64,000 nt of DNA, taken from positions 8,308,001 to 8,372,000 of the forward strand of contig OZ176053.1 in NCBI GenBank assembly GCA_964247055.1. The letters are read 5' to 3'. Below, one piece after another: positions 22,235-34,520 of this stretch (position 1 is its first letter; every line of letters starts with the position of its first letter). The position numbers and the translations under genes are program-made. A model generated the notes under the pieces. It had not been told where the DNA came from and made no database searches. It saw only the letters and a list, made by a program, of their open reading frames with translations. Source of the stretch: Paragordius varius. Its lineage: Eukaryota > Nematomorpha.

Positions 22235-22990
22235 TTATTCAACATTTAAATTTGATTCCGTGTCCACACTTGATTTACTGTGGAAAAACGCGTTCAATAG
22301 CAGTGGTTCAGTTAAAGATAATGCAAATTCTACAATTTATTTTATGGAAGATAATTTGTTTAAAAATGATTATTTTAACCATTTCTATCCTACGTATTTT
22401 TTCTGTTGTTTATAATATAAGCTTTCATTCAATATATTTATTTAATAATGAGACTTCATTAAAAAGTGTCATTGTGCACCGTTTCTTCCAAATAATCGTT
22501 TCTGTTTGTATAAAACATTTTTATATTCTGGCTATTCATTGAGCCTTGTTTTTCTGGATGCTTTATGATATTGCGAAGTAATGGTATAAAATTATTTTCT
22601 AACCTTTTTTGACTTGGAATTTTGACCTTTGTCCTGTGATAAAAATTAGGATTCTAGGAGATCACATTTTTATAAATATTTCAATTGCTGGCAAAAGAGT
22701 TAACCAACAGTTCTGCAATATCCAAGCATTTTAACATCTATATTTTCCACATCCAGGGGTAACAAATCAGTAGATGTTTGAAAAGTGTTGTGTATCTGCC
22801 AATAATGTTTTGATTAAGATTATTCGCTAAATTGTTAAAAATATTTTTTGTGCCGCTTCTTGCATCACCCAGCGCAATTTGTGATGATTTCGTCTTTATT
22901 ATTTTTTTCTAGAATATTACAATCACTTCACCCTTTGTTCGTGCACATGTAAATTTATTGAATAAGGTACAAACAACCTGTGAGGTACAA
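22235..22990 (-). pseudogene. Shortened inverted copy of the hAT transposase
   Basis: The reverse strand repeats, in order and with large gaps, the forward transposase: a match to the ACATGTGCCCGTACAAAGGC region near 22940, to VVKIY / CGKYRC near 22750, to LENNFIPL near 22590 and to FSTVNQVW near 22280. It covers roughly 20600-22030 of the forward copy in about half the length. Confidence 0.7.
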
Positions 22991-23113
22991 TTTTTTTATA
23001 TTTATAATGTAGTGTTGTATAAAAATTTTTGGTTGTACCCCCCAATGACCCCCCCCCCTCCTCAGATTTGTCCCGCTTTTTCCTTCAAAAAATCTGGTCA
23101 CCTTAAATATGGC

Positions 23114-24719
23114 GGACATTCAAAAAATCATTAAATATATAGATATATATTTGTATTTATTTACAAACATAGGAGTTGCAAATTTTATGTAGTTTTAAAC
23201 AAGGCGTGGACAAACCATTCAAATAAAATTTGACCATGTTATTGTGTTGTTGTCACTATTAGGTAAAAATTGAAATTTAATCATACAAATTTGGGAAGTG
23301 CATTAGAAAGCTATCCTAGAAATAGAATGATATGTTATACAATAATATTATATTTTTCGGCCTTTAATAAATGACACAAGGCACGCAAAATAATTTCCTT
23401 ATAAAGTATATAATTTTAGATAGAAATATCTATCAGGATTTTTATAATAATTTTGTGTTTAATCTTACGACCACAAAGTTATTACTACGTTTATAGTCAT
23501 TGGTCCGGATCAACAAATCGCAAAAGAGCGCAACATTTTCCAGATAAATTTTTTTAGTTAAAGTTATAAGCTTTGTTTCAGAAAATAATATCGAAACAAA
23601 TCATTAATTATATAATAATAGCAAACGGTTTTTATAGTAAGTTTTTAATTTTGGATCCAGGGTTGGAGAGTCAAAATTTTGAACCTCTCCGAAATTGGCA
23701 AGTTTATATTAAATGCAAAAATGCCGAGATTGCACAATTATAATATGTGAATTTTTATGGTATCATTCTTTTTATAGGGTATCTTCTAAAAATTTTATTG
23801 AATGGGTTTTTTGATATTTTTCTGGTGAAAAAGGTCTAGACTTTTAGCTATTATAAAAACACTTCTTTATCTACGAGGCTGCTAAACTTATCACCTTAGA
23901 ATTCAAGTATTTATCTTTAAATAAGTTGATTTTTGTTCGTATTTATTGACAGGGAGCTGAATTTGAATATTTTTTCAGGAGGGTACTTTATTAAAATTGA
24001 TAACTTTATTTTTATCTTTTTCCACTGTTAAAGTTTTATATAAAGTAAGAATGACGTCCTCTTTTATAAACAATTTATTGGTACTCCTTTAAAGTTTGAT
24101 ATAATTTTTCCTGAATCGCTTTTTATCTATTATTCATCCATATATTTTTCGTATGAATTTTGGTACAATTCCCCGTGGATGAGCAGATGCACTCTACACA
24201 TAAAGCAATAGTATCTAGCTATCCAACATGCCTCCCACTCTTACTCAATACGGTAAAAATGCAATCAAAACCAAATGTTGTACAATTTTTACTCGACAAG
24301 GTTATTAAAAATCTGATAACGAATCCCGAATCCATTCATTCTTGTCAACCTATCGATTTATTAATAATATATTCACAGACAACAGATGAAATTAGTAATT
24401 AAGCTAAGGAAAATAATCGTAAAAAATATACATTCCTACCTTATAGCAATGTGCGGCAAAAATGTAGATTAAAAGATAATGTTAGGAATCAAATATCATT
24501 TAATGACTAAAAGCTTCAGAATAATGAATATCGATATGAATGAACTTAAAATACCGGATTTATTTTTTTCTATTAGCTAAAAATAATAAACCGCATTATC
24601 GCAAAGGTCGAATAAAATTAAATACAACAGAGGAAAACGCGACAATTAAATTTTTTTCGTTAAAATATATCATAAGAATAATCGCAAACGCAAAATTTTA
24701 TCAATAAAGGTATAATATT
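23114..24719. other. Intergenic DNA with one unassigned open frame
   Basis: AT-rich. At 24187-24402 (+) an open frame of about 70 codons (HKAIVSSYPTCLPLLLNTVK, then PNVVQFLLDKVIKNLITNPE) looks more protein-like than its surroundings and resembles a helical repeat. No family is recognised, no acceptor site precedes it, and it may be a gene fragment. Confidence 0.25.
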
Positions 24720-25430
24720 TTTTCAGAGCGTCCTAGAAAGACCTACAAAACTTAAAAGTAAAAAATCGCACGTCGACAATTTTCAATCAAAAAAATTGTT
24801 ATTTTGCTGTAGAAGAGTATAATTTTTATTTTAATTATTATATATTTACTATATATTTAGATATTACACAATTATCACGCTTAAATGATTTAAGCCTTAT
24901 ATAAAAAAGAGTTTTTTCGATATTGTACTAAAGCGGCAGTGGCGTACAATTTTAATAGCATCCAATATATCTTTATTATTACCTTGTCCATACAAATCGA
25001 TGTAGAAAAACTTATTTATCGAATCAGATTTTTTAATTTAGAGAATTTTATGCTCAAAAGCCAGGATCAATACCCAAAATGGCGCCAGAATATTTAATCA
25101 CAATTTTCCGATGAAAAAATTCCCTAAATCAAAAATCTAAGATGATTCTTTTTTCTGCATCAAATTTCATATTAAATTATTAAAAAATATTGGAGGTTTA
25201 TAAAAACTGTACTCTTCCGCTTTGATGCAAATTGTGTAAAAAATATAAGACTTAGATCATTTAACACGTTATATGGGTTAACATTATTTGCATAGTAAAT
25301 ATATAATAGATAATATAATAAAAATATTTTACATCATAATAACAAGTTTTTTGGATTAAAACTGACCCCAAAGTGCGATTTTTTACCTATAAGCCTTTTA
25401 GGTCTTTCTAGGTAAATCTTTGATCGATAA
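24720..25430. repeat. Inverted pair of ~190-bp segments
   Basis: Forward sequence at 24720-24905 (coding LERPTKLKSKKSH if read +) recurs on the reverse strand at about 25225-25430 (YLERPKRLIGKKSHFG). Both are followed by a similar AT-rich tail. The right member abuts the 3' end of the reverse-strand LINE below, so these are probably related LINE-tail or linker pieces. Confidence 0.5.
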
Positions 25431-25544
25431 TTGGCAATATCCTTTTTATATTTATAGGGCTGATTATTCCTAAGTCGTAAACGACATTTTAGATATGGTT
25501 TGCACTGATTCCACTTCTTTCTAACTTTTACCGCTACATTCAAC

Positions 25545-27560
25545 TGTTCAATATCATTTTACCTCTATTATCATCTTTATCTCATCGGTGGATAAACTCT
25601 TTGCCCTTCTACCTTTCCAAACATTGTGTCTTTCTCTAAGGAATTATATCACATGACATGACCAAAATATGTTAACGTATTTTTAGAATTACGAAGATGT
25701 TTGTTTTAGGATTTAATTGTGTAACTAGCTTTCCATTCCTAATTTTATTTTTCCAGGTGTGTCCTAGCATCCTATGCCAGCAGCTCCTTTCAAAAGCCAT
25801 AAGAATTTCCTTGTCTTTTTTTGTGAGAGTCTAGCTCTTACAATGGGCTGACAGGGAGAACAAAACAATTGAGTAATATTTTTTGGTAACCCCTACACTT
25901 TTATTTTTCCAGATCTTTAATTTGTGGTCATTGCTTCCCTACCCAATCCTATTCTCTTTCTGATGTCAGGAGTTGAAGTGCCATCCTCTAAAATTAAAGC
26001 ACCCAAAAACGTTACATTAGCAACTTCTATTTTCACCCCATCTATAACAATCGATTGTTTCTCTTATGCTTAATTGGTTTTATTAGGGTTTAAGACCATA
26101 ACTCAAACTTTCCTTCCGTATCTCTTCTATTACCCTACACTTTCAGCTATTTCATTTGCAAACCTTAAAGTATCATTTGTTCTCCCTCATATTCTTACTC
26201 CAATATTTTTATCATTTAATCGCCTTATTTTGCTTAGAAAGAACTGAGACGATACCCCTAGAAACTTCAATGTTTTTCACAAGGATTCATATTATCGAAT
26301 TAAATTTGTTCGTAATGGATAAAGATATATAATTCTTTCTAAAATCCCTAGATGTTTCCATTATCCTCCCCATGTTTGATATATGGTCTCTTGTGCTTTT
26401 CCCCTTCATAAACCGTCCTAATTTTCTGGTATTTACTATATAATATTACTGTGCATCCTGTTTTGTATTATTTTAAGCATGACCTAACTCTAGCGTCGCT
26501 AATAAGAAATATATTTCGGTAGTTTTCGCACTTGCTGTATATTGGGATATATACAGATGATACCCAGTCTTTTGTACTCTGTTTCCCACACTTTGCCATA
26601 ACTTGTGTAAAGTTTCTACAGGAATAGCTTTAATGAACTATATTGGGATAAGTCTAATGGCTTTGTTGTTAGGAAATTGCTTTAAGGCTAGCATCCTCTC
26701 TTAGTATAGCTGGATCACGTTCATCCTCTTCTTAATAGAATTCTTTTGGTTAAGGCGCCTAATAAAGATTTTGGGTGTATGTCATCCATCTTTCCGTGCT
26801 TGTGTACAATATGGCGCCCTTCTCTTTTTAAACCTTTTGAACTGATATATATGTTTTGTGAGTCATTTGCTTCAGTCTCTAGAACATTTGCTCCCATAAA
26901 TCCTCTTTTATTATTTTCTGCCACTTCCAGGCATTTTTTGAAAAACTCTTCGTAATTCTTCCTTGTTTGTTGTTAATTTTTGTTAGATATTTTAACCATA
27001 TTGTTATCTCCCTAGATTTTTCCGCTGCTATCATTAAACTCTTTTCTGACATCCATTTATTATCTTTCCTCTTTTTACCCTTTGCTTTTTCCTTGCAACT
27101 CCATTAATATTTTTTATCGCTCCCCATAGTTGTTTAGAACTACATTCATTGTCTAATTTATCCAATCTATCTATTTTCTGATCTAAAACTATTTGGAATG
27201 CTCCGGGTGTCATATCTATATGTCTTTTTAACGTTTTTAATGATTTTAAGTTTGATTTTTGTTATAAAAGCTCATGATCGTTAGAACAATCCCTGCTTTT
27301 GCTTATTATTATCGAGTATAGAGCCTCCATTTTTGTGGACCTTTATATAATCGATTTGGTTTTTGTGTTTGCCTCATGGATGCAGAAACCATGGTCGGTT
27401 ATCATCATCTCGTTTTCCTGACAATAACCAATGCTTCCCCACCCTCATTTCGTTCACCCAATCCATATGGCCCGACTATTTAATCTACTCTACCTCTACC
27501 ATCTTTGCTGTTCCAGTCACCCCCTATGATAACACTAGACAACAAATTTTACCTTTTTTG
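25545..27560 (-). mobile_element. Degenerate LINE (RTE/BovB-like), reverse strand
   Basis: Reading from 27560 down, broken frames carry in order an endonuclease remnant (FCQENEMMITDHGF), the linker typical of the family (KDNKWMSEKSLMIAAEKS), RT pieces (ETLHKLWQSVGN; SILSQLIFNLLNYIV), IDGVKIEVANVTFLGALI with DIRKRIGLGREAM, and the C-terminal WFGHVMRYNSLEKDTMFG-like segment. Stops and frameshifts are frequent throughout. The order and motifs match AP-endonuclease LINEs of the RTE kind. Confidence 0.7.
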
Positions 27561-28469
27561 AGTCCTATTCTTGAATTTTAAAATTTATTTTATTAAAGTA
27601 CATAAATAGTATATCTGAAAAACAAAATTGGTCCAAGACCTTAGAATTTTTTTATCTGGGTCAATATATTTTGACCTCGATTTAACATTAAACTCGAAAT
27701 TTTCGAAATTAAAAGTTTTAGATTAGAGCCATGTATTTTATATCATTCAAACGCTAAAGAATGAATCTTTTAAATAATTAGTCATTTAAATCAATCTGAT
27801 GTAAAATTTTGGGTTTATGTGGTCGAAATTTTCAATCCTCAAATAAGTCAAAAAATTTCAAAGAGAAAATAATTTAAAAATCATATAAGTTATTTTAATA
27901 TAATTATAGGGTTACATTAGTATAAAAATTAAAAAAAAATATTTAAAAAAGCTTTTGGTTTGCTTTTTCAATAAAATTTTTTTATTTAGTGGATACTAAA
28001 ATGCATAGTTATGACTGAATATTACATAATAGTTATATAGTAAGAATATCTCTATTCTAGTCTTTGAAATTTTGAGATAATAAGCCTTCCAAAGAAAATA
28101 ATTAATATGATATGATGGTAATTTTTTAGATACAAAAAATTAAAAATGGCTGTTTTGAATGACATAAAAGCAAAAAATAAGTGTTTTAATCAAAAACCTT
28201 TCTTGTATTATCTTTTTGAGACATTCATTGTCATTTAAACATAGTTTAAGCTATTTTCCTCCATTAGTTTTAAAAATATATTAATTTTAAAAAAAATCAC
28301 GCTTCGCCGGTTTGTCGCTTTCTATGTCAAATATTAAGTATCGGTGTAAATGTGCATTTTATAGGGTTTTCATTACTCTTTCGAAATAACCATATATCAG
28401 TTCCATTAAAAATCTTAAATTAAATAAAAACGTAATGAAATTTATCGACATAGGCGGATTAAAAAATAA
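27561..28469. other. AT-rich gap between LINE copies
   Basis: Nothing recognised. Confidence 0.5.
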
Positions 28470-29912
28470 AAAACAACAAAGCGACAGGACCGCGAGAACT
28501 CTCATATAGCTGACTTATTTAAAAGTATGAAATCTAAGGGCCTTATTCCTTTTCAACAAAATAAAAGATAATAAGATACCACGATTAGCTAAACAGTATT
28601 ACTACTCCCTATAAAAATATAAAAAATTGCACATCATACCGCCCAGTTAAGCTTTTGGAACACATTGTGAAAGTAATCGATCTTAGCTCAAAAATAAGAG
28701 ATTTATATTAATAATATGCAGTTTGCCTTCCGAGGCTGCAGCACAACTATCCCATATTTATTTTAAGGCGCCTCCAAAAATCTACCTGTCTAATAGCCAG
28801 CTATATCATCTATTATGACATGGACAAAGCGTTCGAGAGCATCTCTCGAACGTTTATCTTATGGTGCCTTTAAAAAAGAAATAGTCAAAGGGATCAATGT
28901 CTAGTATTATATGACAACTAAAACTTGTACTTACATTTTGAGTACACAACTTCATTCCACATCACAACAAACTAAACCAAGGTTTAGTTCTCAGCCCCAT
29001 ACTATTTACGATAATAATATAATAGAACCATCAGTCATAAAATCCTTACGGACCTTCCGTGGGAGCTTATCTACGCTGATAATCTATTGTTCAAAAAATC
29101 TAAACGAACTCAGTCAAAAGTTAAAACGTTGGAAAAACTGTCTTGAGCGCCATGGCCTCGCAAAATTAAAAAACTAAAGTAAAGATAACAGGCGAACCTA
29201 TGCCGCATATGCTAAAAAATGTGGGACTTAACTCAATCTACAATAAATGTCAATATTGGTAACATAAATCATGCTCAGAATTAAAAGGAAGTCTAAAAAG
29301 CAATAATACTTACATATGCCCTTGTGTTTTATCCAAACAATATAATCCAATCCAAAATAGATGATAGCGACGAAAAAGGACAAACTATGTTGGTAATAAC
29401 ATTTCCGCTCAAGGAAGTTCACTAAAAGCCATCAAAAATCTCATAAGAATTGGTGGAAAAAGGTACAACCAATATATACATATATTCACCAATAAACATA
29501 TCTCTACAAAAACAAAATATAACTGATTGGCGTTAAGCCTACAATAAGACATGCCTGTGATACATGGCAAATGAACAAAACTATGCTGGTCGATATGGAA
29601 CAAAAAATGATGAGTGCATGGAAGCGAAGAGTTTTTATAATTATAAAACAAATGCCCTGCTAATCGCAAAATACATCCAGATCCGTAGACTTGGCTACGG
29701 TAACATACAAAGATTAGATGATGATAATTGGATAAAAATATAATAAATTTCAAATCAAACAAAAAAACCGAGTTGGTCGTCCAGCTATAACACGGGACAA
29801 CAACAAGGCTATAAACATAAAAGCCGAAGAATGGTTAAACAAAATTCTTTAATACAATGATCAAACACATAAACCGCGTCACGACGGGAATAAGACAAAA
29901 GCCATCTATCTA
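28470..29912 (+). mobile_element. 5'-truncated LINE copy, forward strand
   Basis: Related at DNA level to the reverse-strand LINE at 31525-34389: it begins at the RT segment AACAACAAAGCGACAGGACC and runs through the YADD region, the zinc-finger remnant and the C-terminal segment, ending in an ATCTATCTATCAAA tail like that of the other copy. Many stops and small deletions break it. Its tail lies about 20 bp from the stop codon of the C1orf131-like gene, which reads toward it. Confidence 0.8.
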
Positions 29913-29933
29913 TCAAATCAACATTTTTAAAAT

Positions 29934-30468
29934 TTATGTAAGTTTTGACAAATCTTTTTTTGACAATTTTTGCACACCGTTGTAAAATTTTCCTGGTTGT
30001 ACTTTGGGCTTGTCAATTCTTTTTCTAAGATTATTCAAAAACTTTACTTTTTGTTCTTTAATTTAATTTTCATAAATGAATTTAAAAAGAGACTATTTTG
30101 CTGAGTGGTGTTTTTTTGTTGGTTATATTCTTTTAGCTTCTTATAATTTATGTATATATTTTTGCGAGGCTAAAATTAAATCATAGAAATACCTTTGCCC
30201 CTAATTTAACCAATGATTCTTCCATTGCTTTTGTTTTGTCGGTTCCTTTTAAATTTTTATTATTCATTGACTTTATTTCTTGGTAAATACTATTCATGCT
30301 TTTATTAGAGACAGTGATTGATGGTTGAGGTATAAAAGACTGCTCAATGGATTTCGATATCTTTTTTAATTTGCTTTGTTCGGAAAAATGAACAATATCA
30401 GGATTATCGAACAAAGAAATGGATAGAGGTGGGATTTTAGGTACACAGGGTTTTATTTTGCGTTTCAT
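29934..30468 (-). CDS. C1orf131/Faf1-like small-subunit processome factor, two 23-nt introns
   Basis: Exons 30193-30468, 30048-30169 and 29934-30024 give 162 residues. Both introns are 23 nt, GT...AG, and both would shift frame if kept. After joining, the middle reads EESLVKLGAKPRKNIYINYK, matching the family signature AIMLGAKPPK-SYVNYK, and the end reads KVQPGKFYNGVQKLSKKDLS, matching VGKFKNGTLILSPVDIKKI of human C1orf131. Both conserved blocks depend on the splices, which supports them. Human C1orf131 is 293 residues; this version is short at the N-terminus. Family members act in the nucleolus in 18S rRNA processing. The start codon is 8 bp from the divergent GGCT start. Family recall is from memory of the conserved blocks. 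Confidence 0.68.
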
Positions 30469-30476
30469 GCTTTTTA

Positions 30477-31018
30477 ATGAATGAGAGCAACTTTATATAT
30501 TACTTTGCATACGGCAGTAACCTTTATACAGAGCGTTTGAGACTTTCTATCAAATCCCCAATAAAATATAAAAATGGTCTAGTTAAGGATTATAAATTGT
30601 CATTTTGCCATTACTCCCATAGGTGGAAGGGGGCTTGTGCAACAATAGAACCCTGCAAAGATACGGCTGTATGGGGAGTAATTTGGAAAATAGATCCGAA
30701 AGATAAAATTTATTTGGACAAGTTTGAATAATTTTTTTATAGAATAGACAGGAAGATATATACAAAGGTATATATAATATTGATTATGTTAAATGTATAA
30801 CCGATGATGGGGAAAACATTTTATGCCTTACATATGTCTTAAGAGCTAGAGATAATTGTTTTACACCATCGAAAATTTATATCAATACAATTATTAATGG
30901 AGCTTTGGAACATAACTTCCCAATAAAATATCTTAAATTTCTAAAATCTATACAAGATAACGGCTATGAGGAGTCTTTTGATCATTATAAACAATATTTA
31001 TTAAATACCAATATATAA
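30477..31018 (+). CDS. GGCT: Gamma-glutamylcyclotransferase, 26-nt intron
   Basis: Exons 30477-30721 and 30748-31018 give 171 residues (human GGCT 188). The N-terminal FAYGSNLYTERLRL is the substrate-binding loop of the family; AVWGVIWKIDP follows. The 26-nt intron (GT...AG, frame-shifting, with an in-frame TAA) splits the catalytic segment: joining gives YLDKQEDIYKGIYNIDYVKC against LDEQEGVKSGMYVVIEV, restoring the catalytic Glu (residue 84; Glu98 in human). The C-terminal half (CLTYVL...PSKIYINTIINGALEHNFP) fits the YLM...PSPQYKKIICMGAKENGLP region. The enzyme releases 5-oxoproline from gamma-glutamyl amino acids in the cytosol. A nearer AG in the intron would lead quickly to a stop, so the later AG is preferred. 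Confidence 0.85.
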
Positions 31019-31515
31019 ATAAGATAGAATTAATTAATATTTTATAATACTTAAAAACATGTGATTATTTTGTTACCCTTCTATCTGATTTTGCCATCCA
31101 TATTGATTTGCAATATATCATTGTTATAGTGGTAACTGAGGCTAATTTGAATGAACCTCATATTATACTATCAGATTACCACACAAACAACATTCGTAAT
31201 ATATTATTAGATCAACCTCGTAACTTATGTTTGTAGTATTATTATATTATTAGATTAACCTCGCCACCTTACTATTATTATACTTTAATTAATTGTAGAA
31301 ACGTAAGCAATTCACCTTGATATATGTGAATACATTTATACCTAATTATATTAGATATATATAGATAGATCATTATATACGAACGAACATATACAATAAA
31401 TTTATCCTTTTTACCGTATCTGACGTTACTTGTGCTCCCATTTATTAATCATACCTTATTTAAAATATATATAATGGTGACGGCATATAATGGTAACTCT
31501 AAAAAATAAGGGTTG
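31019..31515. other. AT-rich 3' flank of GGCT
   Basis: Contains two short similar blocks with ATTATTAGAT(C/T)AACCTCG around 31200 and 31250. Nothing else recognised. Confidence 0.4.
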
Positions 31516-31524
31516 GATGATTTT

Positions 31525-34389
31525 GATAGATAGATAGATATCTGTTGTCAAGGGGTCCCTTGGCATTTCGTCGTGACGGGGTTTAGGTGTTTGATCATTG
31601 CATTGAAGGATTTTTTGTTTAACCAGTCCCCGGCTTTTATGTTTTTGGCCTGAAGGTCTTGGGTAATGTTTTTGTCCCATGTTATTGCTGGACGACCAAC
31701 TCTCTTTTGTTTGTTTGGCTTAAGGTTTGTTATATTTTTAATCCAATTATCGTTATCTAATCTTTGGATGTGACCGTAATAGCCAAGTCTGGGGATTTGA
31801 ATATATTTTGAAATTGGTAGGATTTGTTTATCATGAGAGATTGTTCGCTTAAATGTATTTATCATTCTTTGTTCCATATTATCCACCATATTTTCCTGTG
31901 TTTTAATTATTTGCCATGTTTCGCAAGCATAAGTTATATTAGGTCTAACGCCAATTAGGTATATTTTGTTTTTTGTTTTTGTAGATATGTGTTTGTTGGT
32001 AAATATGTATTTATATTGGTTGTATCTACCTCAACCAATTCTTATGCTATTTTTGATGGCTTCAGATGAACCTCCTTGAACGGAAATGGTATCACCAAGG
32101 TAGGTAAACTTTTGTACTTTTAGAATTTCGCTGTCCCCTATTTTAAGGTAGGATTCAGCTTCTATGGGTGGAATATATTGTTTGGATAGAGTACATGGGG
32201 GGCATATGTAATTATTATTATTTTTTAAAGTTCCATTTAATCCCGAACATGGTTTGTGTAACCAGTATTGACACTTAGTGCATTGGATGGAGTTTAGTCC
32301 CACATTTTTTAAGCATGCGCGGCATGGGTATTTGATTTGATCAGTCTTTTTGTCGCCTGTTATCATAACCTTAGTTTTTTGGATGTTGATTGTGAGACCA
32401 TGTCACTCAAGGCAGGTTTTCCAAAGTTTGAACTTTTGACTGAGTTCGTTTAGATTTTCTGAAGTTAACAATAGATCATCAGCGTAGATGAGCTCCCAAG
32501 GAAGACCAGTACGGATCTCATCACTGATGGTGTCTATTTTTATGGTGAATAGAAGGGGGCTAAGAACAGAACCTTGGTGTAGTCCTGTTGTGATGTGGAA
32601 TGGAATTGTGTACCCTAAATGTGTGTTAACACAAGTTTTACTGTTATCATATAATAACTTTATTGCATCTATGATCCATTTGTCTACTCCTTTTTTTGAA
32701 GACACCAGAAAATAAGCGTTCGAGAGATTTTATCGAACGCTCTCTCCATGTCAATAAATAGATGGTATAATTGGCTACTTTTAGAAAGATAGTTTTCTTG
32801 GAGGCGCCTTAATATAAATATGGGACCTGTTGTGCTGCAGCCTTGACGGAAGGCAAACTGCATGTTGTCAATATTAACTATGTCCCTTATTTTCTGAGCT
32901 AAGATTGATTCAAAAACTTTCATAGTATGTTCTGGGAGTTTAATTGGGCGATATGATGCGCAATTAAGTTTATTTCCTTTGTTTTTATAGATTGGAATAG
33001 TAATACTATTTTGCCAATTTGTTGGGATCTTATTCTCGATTGTTATTTTGTTGAAAAGGGTTGTTAAAATGGGACTCTTAAATTTTATACTTTTCAATAA
33101 GTCAGCTGAGAGTTCAGACGGTCCTGTCGCTTTATTGTTTTTCATTTTAATGCGTTTTCTATGTCGATTTCATTGATGAGTGGTGTGGGGCCAATGTTAA
33201 AAGGCAATATTGGCAGTTCGTCGACGTGATTTGATTCATATAAAATTCCCTTCATATATTCAAGCCAAGTTAGTTTCACGTCTTCAGGTGTGGTCATAGT
33301 TGTACCGTCTTTATCATTAATATATTTATTGGTTGGTATATCTTGCTTATTTTGTATTCTATTTTTTACTATTCTCGAATCGGATGTATCTCTTTCAATT
33401 TCATCAGCTATTTCTCTGCTCCCCTTGTTCTTTTGGACATCAATCAACTTATTGACATATTTTTTATGATCTAAATAAGCTAACTTATCTTTATCGAGGC
33501 CTGATTTTTTCCATTTTTTAAACAATTCAATTTTTTTCGATGTATGACATTTAATTTCATTTGACCACCACCATTTCTTTTGTTGCCTACCGCCATACTT
33601 TTTTCTGCTGCAAACTTTAAGTGCAGTCTTTACTGCCCCGTTTTTTAAGGTGGTCCATATATTTTCAACACTCATATTTTTATCTATAGCTATATTGGTT
33701 GTCTCATTTTGAAAGAGGTTCATTTTTTCTGGTTTAAAGAGGGCATTACTATTTATTTTAGCTTTTAAGACTTTATTTTTATTGTTATTACTATATCTGT
33801 AGTTCTGCTACTATCAAAGAATGTTGTGTTTCACATGTATAAGTCTTTATGTTCCTTATACAATATCGGTGTTTTTGATTGATTAGGACGTAATCAATCA
33901 TTGATTCATTATCATTGCTACGATAGGTGATTAAAGCCTTATTTGATTTTGTAAAGAAAGTGTTAGATACAACTAAATTTAAGGAATTGCAGAAATTAAG
34001 TATTGTTTCTCCTTCATCATCTCTAAAGCCAAAACCATAATTACCATGAACATTTTCATAATCATCATTTTTTGCTCCAACATGTCCATTCAAATCGCCA
34101 CCAATTAGCACAATATCATTTGGTGGTATCTCGTTCCACATTATAATTTAAAATAATTCTGGAGTTGGGGTCTTGCATTATTTATATTGTCATGTTTTTG
34201 CTTTTGGCAACTGGTTAAAGCGCCAGAGAGCCCGCTTGGAATTTCGTGTGAATACAGGTATTGTGGCATTTTATGAGTCTTGACTTGCCAGGAGCCAAAA
34301 TCACCACACCCCACACATTCTTGACGCCTCTTCCGTTTGTCAATGTCCAGGGTGCACGACGGGGACGTGGAAGAAGGACTTAGCACCCT
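31525..34389 (-). mobile_element. LINE (RTE-like) with zinc-finger segment after RT, bounded by 9-bp duplication
   Basis: Perfect GATGATTTT duplications (31516-31524 and 34390-34398) bound a 2865-bp insertion. On the reverse strand the 5' end starts AGGGTGCTAAGTCC, then GDFGSWQVKT (endonuclease start), IVLIGGDLNGHVGA and IDYVLINQ (endonuclease), a linker, RT with KATGPSELSADLL, YRPIKLPEH, LFIDMERAFD, GLHQGSVLSPLLF and the catalytic YADD, then a PHD-like finger CRACLKNVGLNSIQCTKCQY, then VGRPAITWDKN. The 3' tail is (ATCT)n. The part between endonuclease start and core is deleted and at least four frame changes break the ORF. The family is known in many invertebrates; clade assignment within RTE-like LINEs is not certain. 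Confidence 0.88.
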
Positions 34390-34520
34390 GATGATTTTGA
34401 CTACATTAATATATGTAAAACAACTTCCTTAATTCCAAACTTTATTTTTTATATAAATTACTTTTAAACCATTGAAAATATTGTAGTATCTTAATATATT
34501 TGTCAATTTATTTTTCTAAT

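Larger units (their letters stand above)
19724..23105 (+). mobile_element. hAT transposon, degraded, with an internal inverted copy
   Basis: The ends read TAAGGTGACCAGA on the left and its exact inverse on the right, flanked by the perfect 8-bp duplication AATATGGC (19716-19723 and 23106-23113), the hallmark of hAT. The subterminal region is rich in GTCCCGC motifs. The forward strand holds a transposase relic (20284-22135). The right quarter (about 22235-22990) is a shortened reverse copy of that transposase, so the element is partly a giant hairpin. Since one duplication flanks the whole, the composite either moved as a unit or was rearranged after insertion. Confidence 0.88.
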
